From Platynereis dumerilii (taxonomy: Eukaryota > Annelida > Polychaeta > Phyllodocida > Nereididae), in assembly GCA_026936325.1 (NCBI GenBank), contig JAPTHN010000038.1, positions 2,846,452-2,910,451 on the forward strand: 64,000 bases of DNA, in the 5' to 3' direction. Position 1 is the first letter of the stretch, and every line of letters begins with the position of its first letter. Shown here one piece after another: positions 49,201-56,596 of the stretch. The notes under the pieces are model-generated. The model saw only the letters and a list, made by a program, of their open reading frames with translations, was not told the DNA's origin and ran no database searches. The position numbers and the translations under genes were made by a program.

Positions 49201-49255
49201 GGAGCACCTCCATTTTGCTACCCCATTGTCCTCGTTCTGGGGTGTCTGGCCCCAT
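31122..49255 (-). CDS. SLC6-family Na+/Cl- coupled transporter, gene B (complete, 14 exons)
   Basis: Twelve-TM neurotransmitter:sodium symporter, expected to carry an amino acid or similar solute into the cell with Na+ and Cl-. Exons (minus strand): 49255-49126, 45237-45106, 42633-42460, 40740-40617, 40476-40344, 40046-39912, 39438-39335, 39166-39042, 38619-38507, 38312-38181, 37720-37621, 36819-36719, 31735-31571, 31259-31122. Every junction has AG/GT and matching phase, and the total of 1806 nt gives 601 aa, the usual family length. TM1 has GLGN, with Gly where monoamine carriers have Asp, which points to an amino-acid-type carrier. EL2 has Cys128 and Cys137 and five N-glycosylation sequons (Asn147, 153, 168, 172, 192). 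TM6 has QIFFS and TM8 has GVDS. By memory it resembles SLC6A14/GlyT most, but the substrate is unknown. Oddities are Tyr32 for Trp and Cys320 for Asn. Introns 1, 2, 3 and 12 are enlarged by transposons. The start Met follows a splice acceptor, so an upstream exon is expected. Confidence 0.93.
31295..31392. repeat. Two-copy tandem duplication in gene B intron 13
   Basis: CTCTGTCGTCCTCAGGACTG followed by TGTTT, AGCTT and a GCAAAATTGTAGC-like end occurs twice in tandem, unit about 50 bp. Each unit contains TCCTCAG/GACTG, which on the minus strand is not a proper acceptor for exon 14. Confidence 0.6.
31571..31735 (-). CDS. SLC6 gene B exon 13 (EL6 and TM12)
   Basis: Residues 502-556. [20 protein letters not shown], then [11 protein letters not shown] and TM12 ending [11 protein letters not shown]. 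Acceptor TTTCAG/GGC; donor AAT/GTAAGT, phase 0. It is separated from exon 12 by a 5-kb intron full of repeats. Confidence 0.92.
32058..32712 (+). pseudogene. Harbinger (PIF) transposase fragment
   Basis: 32470-32712 encodes [20 protein letters not shown] then [20 protein letters not shown], the N-terminal helix-turn-helix part of HARBI1-like transposases. The catalytic DDE region is not found. GGCCCGTTTTCACCAACATG at about 32059 resembles a Harbinger terminal repeat. The following block 32812-33100 recurs at 15190-15480. It lies in gene B intron 12, antisense to the gene. Confidence 0.6.
33101..33451. other. Gene B intron 12 segment, nothing recognised
   Basis: Non-coding sequence with no repeat partner found in the window. 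Confidence 0.35.
33452..33907. mobile_element. TIR element with AGTCGGACA-type ends
   Basis: AGGGTAATGTTCTTT then AGTCGGACACTTA at the left; GTCCGACTCAAAGATACCCT at the right. A further right end, AGTGTCCGACTCAAAGAACT followed by TTGCCCT, lies at 35791-35818 after the LINE, so a second copy or a duplicated end is present. Confidence 0.55.
33869..35732 (+). mobile_element. LINE with open reverse-transcriptase frame (5' truncated)
   Basis: One open frame (33869-35464) encodes RT motifs in order: [60 protein letters not shown], the catalytic [14 protein letters not shown], then the C-terminal [14 protein letters not shown] and LQKRAARTI blocks. This is the CR1/jockey-like group. The first about 40 codons do not look like RT, and no endonuclease or ORF1 is present, so the copy is 5' truncated. 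The tail has AATAAAGTTTATCTATCTAT, a poly(A) signal with (ATCT)n. It lies in gene B intron 12 in the opposite orientation. The unbroken frame suggests fairly recent insertion. Confidence 0.9.
35733..36321. other. Gene B intron 12 segment, no gene
   Basis: Contains the right-end TIR fragment at 35791-35818 and AT-rich sequence with a TATATATATA run near 35845. Confidence 0.4.
36322..36662. mobile_element. 341-bp MITE with GAGTACGGTAAC repeats
   Basis: Ends CGCTGCTCCACCACTGAGTA and TACTCAGTGTTGGAGCAGTG, flanked by AATTT on both sides. Internal GAGTACGGTAACGT and its complement add further symmetry. Gene B intron 12, 57 bp from the exon 12 donor. Confidence 0.7.
36719..36819 (-). CDS. SLC6 gene B exon 12 (IL5 and TM11)
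   Basis: Residues 468-501. [20 protein letters not shown] followed by [13 protein letters not shown] resembles the GLQRFCEDIEMMIG...NIFWKVCW block of ATB0,+. The exon ends in phase 0 at GTAACT. A 341-bp MITE lies 57 bp downstream of the donor. Confidence 0.92.
36960..37290 (+). pseudogene. Penelope-like retroelement C-terminal fragment
   Basis: The plus frame contains [20 protein letters not shown] then [20 protein letters not shown], resembling the region after the GIY-YIG domain in Penelope-like elements (HxxxGH...VLDRE...VKEAI...P.LN). Only this tail is seen. It lies in gene B intron 11, antisense. Confidence 0.5.
37621..37720 (-). CDS. SLC6 gene B exon 11 (TM10)
   Basis: Residues 435-467. 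[20 protein letters not shown] is the canonical TM10 start (GGMYxxxxxDxY). The exon ends IYG at donor G/GTAAGT. The Asp of FDWY is the usual extracellular gate acid. Confidence 0.92.
37989..38008. repeat. Poly(C) tract
   Basis: A run of about 20 bases that is almost all C, in gene B intron 10 on the plus strand (G-run on the transcribed sense strand). Confidence 0.8.
38181..38312 (-). CDS. SLC6 gene B exon 10 (TM8 end, IL4, TM9)
   Basis: 132 bp, phase 0 to 0, residues 391-434. [20 protein letters not shown] is typical of the TM8-IL4 region, followed by TM9 ending in PFCMQ. Confidence 0.92.
38507..38619 (-). CDS. SLC6 gene B exon 9 (EL4 and TM8)
   Basis: Residues 353-390. [20 protein letters not shown] is the conserved EL4b block. 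TM8 ends in GVDSG; the Asp-Ser pair matches the Na2-site ligands, and the following Gly replaces the more usual Gln, Met or Ala. Confidence 0.93.
39042..39166 (-). CDS. SLC6 gene B exon 8 (TM7)
   Basis: Residues 311-352, [17 protein letters not shown] onward. Aligned on the Thr-Ser and AG that follow, Cys320 stands where GAT1 Asn327 and GlyT Asn occur (Na1 and Cl- network). The exon then runs into EL4 with PIDKVMNS. Confidence 0.92.
39335..39438 (-). CDS. SLC6 gene B exon 7 (TM6)
   Basis: Residues 277-310. It encodes [18 protein letters not shown] and then [10 protein letters not shown]. The Gln and Ser of QIFFS match the Cl- ligands Gln291 and Ser295 of GAT1, so chloride dependence is plausible. 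Confidence 0.92.
39605..39720 (-). mobile_element. SINE family S1 3' fragment in gene B intron 6
   Basis: GCACTTGGTAGGCTTATTGG and GGAGGACAGAGTAATTATGG match the minus copy in 24555-24722, and GGGTGGATGAACGGGTGATT matches the complement of the plus copy's 3' end. Confidence 0.55.
39912..40046 (-). CDS. SLC6 gene B exon 6 (TM5 and EL3)
   Basis: 135 bp, phase 0 to 0, residues 232-276. It encodes [20 protein letters not shown] (TM5), VTLPG, then EL3 up to [15 protein letters not shown] is a strong SLC6 signature. Confidence 0.93.
40344..40476 (-). CDS. SLC6 gene B exon 5 (TM4)
   Basis: Residues 187-231. It begins [12 protein letters not shown] (fifth sequon) and runs through TM4 to the family motif KGIQSTGK, ending in phase 0 before [10 protein letters not shown]. 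The intron upstream is only about 140 bp. Confidence 0.92.
40617..40740 (-). CDS. SLC6 gene B exon 4 (glycosylated EL2)
   Basis: Residues 146-186. This variable extracellular loop has four N-glycosylation sequons (NLT, NVT, NTT, NIT) and ends in PAEEYW, which matches the EEY element before TM4 in the ATB0,+ type. Acceptor TTTCAG/AA; donor AG/GTATGC. Confidence 0.9.
40978..42381. mobile_element. Fold-back element, 1.4 kb, 8-bp TSD CTCACCAT (hAT-like)
   Basis: TAGGGTGGGCTGAAAAAAAC begins the left arm and its complement ends the right. The two arms of about 690 bp pair along nearly their full length around a short loop at about 41663-41690. Perfect 8-bp duplications CTCACCAT lie at 40970-40977 and 42382-42389. 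No ORF of its own. It occupies most of gene B intron 3. Confidence 0.92.
42460..42633 (-). CDS. SLC6 gene B exon 3 (TM3, start of EL2)
   Basis: Residues 88-145. The acceptor is TTTTTCAG/GC and the donor G/GTATGT. TM3 contains LFYNTIM; Tyr104 lies 18 residues before LPW, the same spacing as Tyr140 of GAT1, the carboxylate-contacting Tyr. EL2 begins with [15 protein letters not shown] and keeps the two disulfide cysteines. A fold-back element lies 71 bp into intron 3. Confidence 0.93.
43030..43392. mobile_element. Mariner-like MITE, TA target
   Basis: TA/CACTCCTGCATAAATATGGA ... TCCATATTTATGAGCAACGG then TG/TA. 363 bp, non-coding, gene B intron 2. Confidence 0.65.
43887..44775. mobile_element. 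TA-flanked element (GAGTAGGTCGGGGCA ends), copy 2, uninterrupted
   Basis: GAGTAGGTCGGGGCA and TGCCCCGACCTACTC ends flanked by TA, 889 bp, no ORF. It is the reference for the split copy at 21502-27540. Gene B intron 2. Confidence 0.88.
45106..45237 (-). CDS. SLC6 gene B exon 2 (TM2)
   Basis: 132 bp, phase 1 to phase 1, residues about 44-87. It encodes [20 protein letters not shown] and then [22 protein letters not shown]2 and the conserved GQ..S loop. It differs from the gene A exon at only two residues, the least diverged of the three exons that can be compared. Confidence 0.93.
45797..46146 (+). mobile_element. tRNA-like SINE with duplicated head
   Basis: TTTAGCTCAACTGG (box A) and GGTTCGAATTC (box B, about 45945). 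The first about 110 bp, from GGTTGGGTA to GAATGTGTTATAT, recurs at 46040-46140, giving two heads and one box B. Gene B intron 1. Confidence 0.55.
46492..46643. mobile_element. Small MITE (CAGTGGCAGATCCAG ends)
   Basis: CAGTGGCAGATCCAG and CTGGATCCGCTACTG ends, with G- and C-runs inside, flanked by CAAAC on both sides. Its right end matches that of the element at 57081-57496. Confidence 0.7.
46904..49091. mobile_element. Tc1/mariner-like fold-back element, 2.2 kb
   Basis: TA/CACTCTTGATCAAAATGC ... GCATTTTGATCAAGAGTG/TA. The arms are about 580 bp each (46904-47485 and 48505-49091), clearly related throughout (TGTGTGAGGAAAAA, CCAACTGATTTGG). The centre (47490-48500) has no recognised transposase. 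A 179-codon frame starting at 48269 ([20 protein letters not shown]) has no motif I recognise. Gene B intron 1, ending 34 bp from the exon 1 donor. Confidence 0.82.
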
Positions 49256-49256
49256 C
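49126..49256 (-). CDS. SLC6 gene B exon 1 (TM1)
   Basis: The exon starts after TTTTTCAG at 49257 and ends at the donor GTGAGC. It encodes residues 1-44 from ATG 49255, including ERGQW and the unwound TM1 segment GLGNVYRFPY followed by the NGGG motif. The first exon base (49256) precedes the ATG, so the transcript must carry a further 5' exon. Tyr32 replaces the near-universal Trp of GNVWRFPY. Arg33, the extracellular gate residue in the family, is kept. The exon ends in phase 1. Confidence 0.93.
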
Positions 49257-49952
49257 CTGAAAAAAATTTAAAATGAGAAATCGATTGCACTGTTTTCATC
49301 TGCAACTTTAACTGGAATGGCTATCCACTCAATCTCAGGTTCAAAACACTTCATTTCTAAATTGCCCTTATCGTTCTGTTATCAATGTTTTTCATACAAC
49401 ACATTTTTATTATTTTAGCACTTTAGGATCACTCCAAACAGAATGCTACATTGTAAAAAGTTGATTGTCCAGGCACAATGCAGCTGATAGGTCTGTCTTT
49501 TGAGAAGAGGGAAGGTGTGCGACAGCAGATAGTATATTCTAGGATTGTTTTTTTCCCCATAGATAACACCACAACAATGAATCACTTACAAGTATAGGGG
49601 AAATGCAGGTATATAGAACTGGGCAGGAATATTGGACCATTGCCTAAGTCATGCATTTGTCAGGTTATGGGAATAAATAGAATAGTGATTGAGTGATCAG
49701 TTATGACAGTTTCAATACCATGCTCAGTTACTATGTCGTCATTGTGGCCTGGTTCACAAAAAAATCACATGTTAGACATCACTAAGATACTAATACCGTT
49801 GGAAAAGCTGGTATCTAACTGACAGTTTTGCATGTTGGCGCCCAGCTAAGGATTAACACTATTAATAACAGCAAACAAACAATCAGATTATAGTCTATTT
49901 GGCAAAAATTTAAAGTTAAAAGGTATGATAGAAGAAGCATATGATGTCTAAG
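49257..49952. other. Upstream of gene B exon 1, nothing recognised
   Basis: Presumed 5' intron of gene B. Non-coding and AT-rich. Confidence 0.4.
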
Positions 49953-50077
49953 TCAGTTAGATACCTCATTGTCGGGTTCTAACATGCATTTTTGTCAGTT
50001 AGATCCGGGTACCTCCCTCCTGTCGGGATCTAACTGACAAAAATGCATGTTAGAACCCTCCAAATCGGTATCTAACT
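49953..50077. repeat. Perfect-core palindrome (hairpin)
   Basis: TCAGTTAGATACC ... GGTATCTAACT encloses GGTTCTAACATGCATTTTTG and TCAGTTAGATCC and their complements around a short centre near 50015. A diverged half-copy (GGTATCTAACTGACAGTTTTGC) lies at about 49811-49832. Confidence 0.75.
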
Positions 50078-50483
50078 AATACGAAGATATTTTTGATTTT
50101 GGACTGTTCTGATGTCACTTCTGACTTTTGACAATAACGTAGATCTATTTGGTATCCTTTCGTCTTTGTTGTTTTGAATTGGATGAGAACTCCACAGTCT
50201 CGTTTCTGTGTTCAAGGTGTACACATATATTCCAAACGTTTAAATGTCTTAATTCTTTTATGACGTTTCCCAACCAAGTTCTGACTGGTCATCCATGAGG
50301 TCATTTTGCTGGTCGAAGAAACTCGTCGAGGGCTTGTAACTATTCAGTTGGTAATCCCAATAAATAACTCAGTTTTAGCCAGTTTAATCTTCCTCTCTAG
50401 TTGGTTCCTCTCCATCTTTCTTGAATTCCTGTTCCATGAAGATCTTAATTCGATAAATCCTATGGATAATGAAATCTTACAAA

Positions 50484-50833
50484 TAGTGATGTGGACCGGA
50501 CCGCTTTGTACCTGTACGGTCCAGTACCACCACCTCTTTAGTACTGAATCGCGCCCAGTTCCAAAAAACCGGCCCAGAGGTAGTCTGTACCGGTACGGTC
50601 TGGTACAGGTAAAATTGGTTAAAAAGCCGAAAAAACTATGAAATTAATTTTCTCACCTTCATTTTTCGAACTTTTCTGAGGATTTTTGGCGAAAATTGCA
50701 CATAAATCGAAAACCGGTAGGCCCTATATGTACGGGTATACCCGACCACCTCTCCAATGGACCGGACCACCTCACTTCTAGACAGGGCAGTTCTGGACAG
50801 GTGGGCGGTGGTCCAGTCTGGTCCGCATCACTA
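50484..50833. mobile_element. hAT-like MITE with perfect 8-bp TSD CTTACAAA
   Basis: TAGTGATGTGGACC and GGTCCGCATCACTA ends, duplications CTTACAAA at 50476-50483 and 50834-50841. Interior GGACCGGACC and GGTACGGT repeats. 350 bp. Confidence 0.9.
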
Positions 50834-50841
50834 CTTACAAA

Positions 50842-53084
50842 TTGCCTCAATAGTGTTCTTTAAAATAGGCCTACGTCTGTGTTGTGCCCTAAATTCGACA
50901 TCAGTGTCCAGATTTTTTTTAGTGGTTCTAAGTGATGCATTTTAATAACGCGCTCTTACAGCCATTTTCCAACTTGTTTAATTTATTTTTTAAATTACTG
51001 ATCTGGTTATATTTTTGTAAGAATCCTCAATGAGATAAATAAGGCCAACAGTAAACAGGAAATGGTTCACACTCCATTTGACCAGAGTGATTTTTGACTA
51101 TATATCAGAACTCTTTGATCAGGAATATTGTGATTATTTAAGAACAAATGCTGAAAGAAGGAAATGATAGAGTAGTACTCTTGCATGGTGGTAGGCTAAT
51201 GAGAGGCATCGATGATTCTAAAGATAATAAATTACAACAGGATCAATGCTAAAAATTCCTTTTGACAATGTTTTTTTTTTCGAAATTATGAACAAAAGTC
51301 AATTGCATGGATCTCAAGCAGCTCACAGTAGGCACCACACGTGCCTGCACTGATACAGTTGAATGAAAATGGTGAACTTGGGTAAATTGGGTCAATCTAA
51401 CCTTATGTTGTTTCCTCTTTGCCTGGGACAGCCTTCGAAAAATCCTGGTATGTTTTAAAGCAAGTTATAGAAAAGTAGGTTAGGCTGTTAAAAAAAAGAA
51501 GGCACAGCTGTTTACTTTCTTTAACCTTAATAATCACAATGAAACAACTATGCCTGCTTTGTATTGGTATTTTTTTACAAAAAGGTGATTGACTGAATTG
51601 TGTCTATAGGTCAAGTCAAGTCAAGGCCAGCTGCTTGGTGTCATCTGGACACTGAACCTTCATTGGTATTTGTGATACGTATTTGATTGAACCAAAAATT
51701 GTGATGCAGATTCATTTGGAGATTCCTTATAGACAAATTATTATAATAATGTAAATGAAAAATGTCAGCTTGGGTGGCCCCTGCGTAGGGGATCCTAGAT
51801 ATCAGGATTGGACCGGTGCCTCGATTGAATCATTTCAAGTTTGTCTTCAAATTACACTGAGATGCGACGACCTGTCCGATGCAGATTTCCTATTCATTTA
51901 TTTGGAAACGTTAAGCTGTTGGGCAAAAATCCCTTATGGTCAGCCAAAAATTTGCCTTTGCTCACTAATTTCACGATCCTGGAGTGGAGGTTCTTGTCTT
52001 CAAAACGTTTTAGTTGAAAAATCATGGGGCCAAGATTCAGTGTCCCAACTAAAAACTTTTGAGAGCCCTATACGAGAGCTATCGATATGACTCTATAATA
52101 AATTGAATCTCTTCGCCAATGTAAAATGACACACCGTTTAGCATTCTTGCTTATTTTGCCTTTTTGTGACATTAGTATCATTTCTCATTCAAGTAAATTT
52201 AAGCCTAAAAACCTCCTAAAAGAATCTGTTTTACACGGATCATGAGCTCTGGCGTTGAAGAAATGCAGCATTGTTCATGAGGGTGCAAAGTGTGCTGGTT
52301 ATGTAATTTGTCATTAATTCATCATCCCACATTCCCACTCACCTGCTATAAGTCTTTTAATAAAAAGGGAAAGTCGTGGAAAATTTTCATTTCTCATATA
52401 TCAAAACGTAATAACAATGTAGCGTCAGTATTATTCTGTCACTATCTCAAATAAAACAGAGCAAACGGTAGACAGCAATAAACCACCCAGAAAAAAAAGG
52501 AGAAAACCAGAAAATAGTCATGAATAGTTATACAGGCAAGAGAAGATTTTCAATTGCCAGCTTCCATGCTAGGCATGCAAGACAGGTTGAGTTTTTCAAA
52601 AATTCACACACATATAATAAATTTATTGCATATAATAATGTTCAAACAAATAGGCTATCATGCAAACTTGAAGGGCCACCCATATGAATTCATGTTCTAA
52701 ACAGCCTCCATGTACATATGGCAAAACTTCATGACCTATGGCAAAACTTTATGACCAGCCTTGCGAGTATTGCTTTTTTGCAAAATGCCTTGGCATCACT
52801 CTGGGCTGTATATGACTATCAGACATGCATTTGGAATGACGAAGCCATTCCTTAAACAAATATTTTTATGTATTCTGTAGCTAGATTATAGATAGGTTGC
52901 TGTATGTGATTTGACTAGTGCAAGCTTGCCTCAAGTTTTCCGTGTGAGAGGTATTTTATGCTACAACGGTTTGTGCTAGTCACTGCGACATGGAACCTAT
53001 ATTTAATTTTTACTCCCTCTGGTGTTTATGTTTTTCATACTTGTTAAACTACCTTTGTGCCAAATAATAGTCGAGCATGCTGTA
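50842..53084. other. Non-coding, no gene recognised
   Basis: A 111-codon plus frame at 51755-52090 has no recognised motif. GGTCAAGTCAAGTCAAGG near 51608 is a short tandem. Nothing else supported. Confidence 0.4.
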
Positions 53085-53961
53085 GGGGAACTGGGTCACA
53101 TTGGGACACGGGGCATAATTGGACAGTGGGGTTTTCTTGGTTCCTGCAAAGGTTTATGATATGGTAGTGCAACCAAATCTTGTAAATTCCCATCCTGATG
53201 TTTCCTTCTAATTATTGGTAAATTACAGCCACATGCAAACGCATGATGAGAAAAAGTTTGTTTTCCTACTACTTAACTAAATTCAGAGGGGTTCAATTCA
53301 GGCCATTCCCTGGACAAACCATGAACAATGAGGCTTTCTCAATGCTTACAAGTATGAATTTGTTACATCGTGACGAAAGTTACGAATTGCTAGCCTATTA
53401 AACACATTCACTGGTGCCCGAGAAATTAGCATTTTTGGGGAAAAGTCATATCGGGCCTCATTGGGACAATGCACATGGGGCGCACTTTATATGGCAGTGT
53501 CCAAGTCAGCTGAACAATTTGGGACAGCCACCATAAATTGCAGTTGAAGTGTAGGCCAGGCATAGTGAATTGCCATGCTCTGTGAACAAATTTATCGCAA
53601 AGCACTGTGTGTTACCTACATAGATGACGCACCCAGGACAGTTTATGTTAAACGTTCAAACTGTTTAAAGTTATTAACTATTCACACTAAAAGGTGTTAG
53701 TGCACTGTATATAATTCGTATGCAATTCTTATAATATGTAGTGCACAAGGAATGTTAAAGTGTTTTTTTAATTAATGTCCTAATGTGCCCCGTTTGCCGT
53801 CTGGCTGCAAAAGAGTAAGTGCATTCTATAATTTATTGTGCCATGGACATAAGCTCAATAGCATTGGTGATATTCATGCAGACTTCTGAGTTGCTCAGTG
53901 CTTTCAGCATTTAGCAAAATAAGTAGGAGTTAAAAGCGTCCCAATGTGCCCCGGTTCCCCC
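53085..53961. mobile_element. TA-flanked element with GGGGAACTGGG ends and repeated GGGGCACATTGGGAC-like motifs
   Basis: TA/GGGGAACTGGGTCACATTGG and CCAATGTGCCCCGGTTCCCC then C/TA. Internal variants such as ACGGGGCATAATTGGACAG and CTCATTGGGACAATG occur on both sides. Non-coding. Confidence 0.7.
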
Positions 53962-54147
53962 TACACTTATTTGCCTTGAATTCTACAAAAAATCAGTTCT
54001 TGCTGATTTGTGCATCTCATACACTATTGCTTTTAAAAGTTAATTCCGCAGAATGAAGACAACATAGCCCCTGTATACAATCAATTATATAACTCAAAAC
54101 TCAATTAGAAAAATTGCAACTTTTCGGAGAGGTCAGTAATTCAAAAG

Positions 54148-54288
54148 TAGGAATTTTTCCAGAAAGGGTTAAACAGTTTAGGGATGGTCCCTTGAGACGT
54201 ACTAGGTTAAGGGAATCCTTAGCTTAGTAGCTCTTGAGGGACCCTTCCTAAAATGTTTAGTCTGTTCCGGAAAAAATCCCTACTAAGA
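54148..54288. mobile_element. 141-bp fold-back MITE
   Basis: AGTAGGAATTTTTCC ... GGAAAAAATCCCTACT, with arms that continue through TTTAGG and GGTCCCTTGAG on the left and complements on the right. Confidence 0.6.
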
Positions 54289-55036
54289 GGGCCAAGGGAC
54301 AGGGGCACTCTGAACTCCATTTTGAGCCTTATAAATCTACCCATTAGTGCTCACAATATTGACCGGCACTCACACCAAATTTATCATAAAAAAGGTATAT
54401 CTTTATTCCGGGTTTAATACGAACATATCAATTTTGGCAGATGGTTTTTATAAGTTTGCCCCTTACTGTGATACAGATTTTTTGCACAGCATTTACTGTG
54501 CAATTGATAGCAGATTGTGGTTCAATTATTCTGCCAACCAAGATTATTGATCATTGATGCACTGTTTGTGTTAAATGGCCTGCCTGCTCCGATGGAGGTT
54601 TTTACCTGTAATGGTATGAACCCCAGTTGGGGAGCGAATTTTCAGTGGACTTACTGAGCAAAATCCCAACTGGAAGTAGTTTGGATGAGACGTTAAATTG
54701 GCAGCCCTTGCATCAGTGTCTTTGCCGGCCAAGTAACAGATCCCAAACATGGGGGAAATGTGTCACATAATATTATTCAGGAATTTCAGGACCCAGCTCT
54801 CCCTCTCATCGATTCGATCATCCCTCGTGAGCACCCAGAACAGGGCTTAGAGGGCTGGACTTACCATATCTAATCTCACTATCTATCTGTTTATAAATTT
54901 CCTTCCTGTCTCAAAACCAGTCAACATTGTGTGTTTACTACACGCTATACAATAGGCTGCGGTACATTACGTATAACCAAAAACAGTTAATTTTTTAAGT
55001 TACTAAAACAAAGAACTGAACCCACCTGGAACTCAC
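54289..55036. other. Non-coding, no gene recognised
   Basis: The stretch 54590-54740 (GATGAGACGTTAAATTGGCA and neighbours) has the look of a dispersed repeat, but I found no second copy here. Confidence 0.3.
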
Positions 55037-55191
55037 CTGCTCCCTTCTGCGCCAATGAGGTGTTAATTTGCAGATGACATGGAATGATTGACGGGTGGTG
55101 ACACTTGCTGACTCTCCCAGAGATGGACTCAGTGTGTCACATAACTCATTCCTGCCTGCACGTGTCACTGGGGAAGTGTCAGATCGATCGC
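55037..55191 (-). other. Candidate 5' untranslated exon of SLC6 gene B
   Basis: On the minus strand a TATAAA lies at 55222-55217. A strong splice donor, GCAG/GTGAGT, sits about 155 nt past the expected start site. Joined to the acceptor at 49257, the frame leading to ATG 49255 meets a TAA with no ATG after it, so translation would start at 49255 and give the 601-aa protein. Short upstream ORFs occur in the exon. It is a candidate only: the exon was picked by signals, and about 5.8 kb of repeat-rich DNA separates it from exon 1. Confidence 0.35.
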
Positions 55192-55216
55192 TGAAGCATG
55201 CCAATTTGGCCTATAC

Positions 55217-55222
55217 TTTATA
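55217..55222 (-). promoter_or_regulatory. TATA box of candidate gene B promoter
   Basis: The sequence CTATAAAG on the minus strand, about 30 bp upstream of the proposed start of the candidate 5' exon. TATA-like strings are common in AT-rich DNA, so confidence is low. Confidence 0.3.
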
Positions 55223-55224
55223 GC

Positions 55225-55910
55225 TGGCAGTGCAGAAAGTAGCCTAGCAGTCCTGATCCTTCATTGCATATGACATTTACTTTGCAGTCAATAATCAGAG
55301 CATGAGTAAGATTTGTAAATCGACACAGATCAATCATTTATTACTTACTCTCAGGTAATTCAATGATTTATACTTACTCTCAGGTGCTCACCAATCTGGG
55401 CCACTAATGTGAATGGGTGGCCTTACATTACATTAAGTGGCAACCTTGGTGTTTTCATTCATGTAATACAATGTAAGCTCTTTGTTCGAAAAAAAAAAAA
55501 AAAAACATTATTTAAGTATATCCTATGAGGCATTCAATTCATGAATGCTATCTAATTTATACCATTATGATGATAGGCTTTTAAATCATGACTTGACATG
55601 TAAATGTCTACCCCTTCTTTAGAAATTGACCTTTTCATAACACTGCGAACCCTTCAGTGATTCAGTTGTTACAGGCCAGTAGTACCTAAACATTAGACTC
55701 TAAGGTACCCAAAACTTAAATTGGACCAAATTTTCATTTCCTTGCACTTTAAACTCGGTTTTAAGTTTTTCTCTTTTTTTTCAAGACCTTTTTTTTTAAC
55801 TATGCCATGTTTTTCGGTGGTTCAAAAGGAAACCTGGTCAGTGGTCAGTTTAGAAGATACAGCATTACTGCAATTTCATTAATAATGAGTTTCTGCAATT
55901 TGATTTAAAA
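55225..55910. other. Non-coding upstream sequence
   Basis: Nothing recognised except an A-run at 55489-55506 and a short direct repeat, ATTACTTACTCTCAGGT-like, at about 55339-55386. Confidence 0.4.
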
Positions 55911-55914
55911 AAAG

Positions 55915-56110
55915 TAGACAATATAGACAATAGACAATAGACAATTTTTATTTCTTTTCGGTTTTACAAAAACATATAAACTTTAGCCTTAGGCTAGTGT
56001 CACCGAAATTAAAAACAAAGTAAAATGATTATGTAAAAGATTTAGACAAATTAGTTAGAAATTAAAAAAAGTAGTAAATGCTGATCATGTAGTTCGCTGA
56101 GGCACTGAAT
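55915..56110 (-). mobile_element. 3' end of a truncated LINE with (TTGTCTA)n tail
   Basis: On the minus strand GAAATAAAAATTGTCTATTG runs into TTGTCTA repeats ending near 55914. No coding part remains. Confidence 0.5.
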
Positions 56111-56596
56111 TACATCCCCTCTAACATTTGAGTTAAAGCTCAGGTCACATGTCCACCCCAGTTGCCAGCTATAAACGCCTGTCACTGACATGTCACTCAC
56201 CCAAACTATCCACCTATCCTACTTTTTTGGACTCCTATTTCATATGGGACCCCACAACGGTGTAACTCCTCTATCATTTCCGTTTGCCAACTCCACCACC
56301 AATCTCCCACCAGGAGTGCATGAAACAGCATATTCTCATATTTTACTCTGCCACAGAGGGAGCCACTTTTCATTACCATTTTCCGACAGCTGGCAGCACC
56401 TATCTTCATCTGTTTTTGCCTGGACACAGCGCGAACCATACACAACAGGCGCGTTGCCCCTATGTTATCATTGATCCGATTGCCTGCTAACGTGCCTGTA
56501 ACAAACCTTCTGATTGCCCTGCATGCTCTTTTTAGTACATGCCGCCTACCACCACAAATTCCTCCTGCTACAAATCACGCTGTACAGTCTCACACA
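56111..56596. other. C-rich non-coding stretch, origin unclear
   Basis: Frames at 56190-56474 and 56462-56734 look open but have no domain. Composition differs from the surroundings. Confidence 0.3.
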
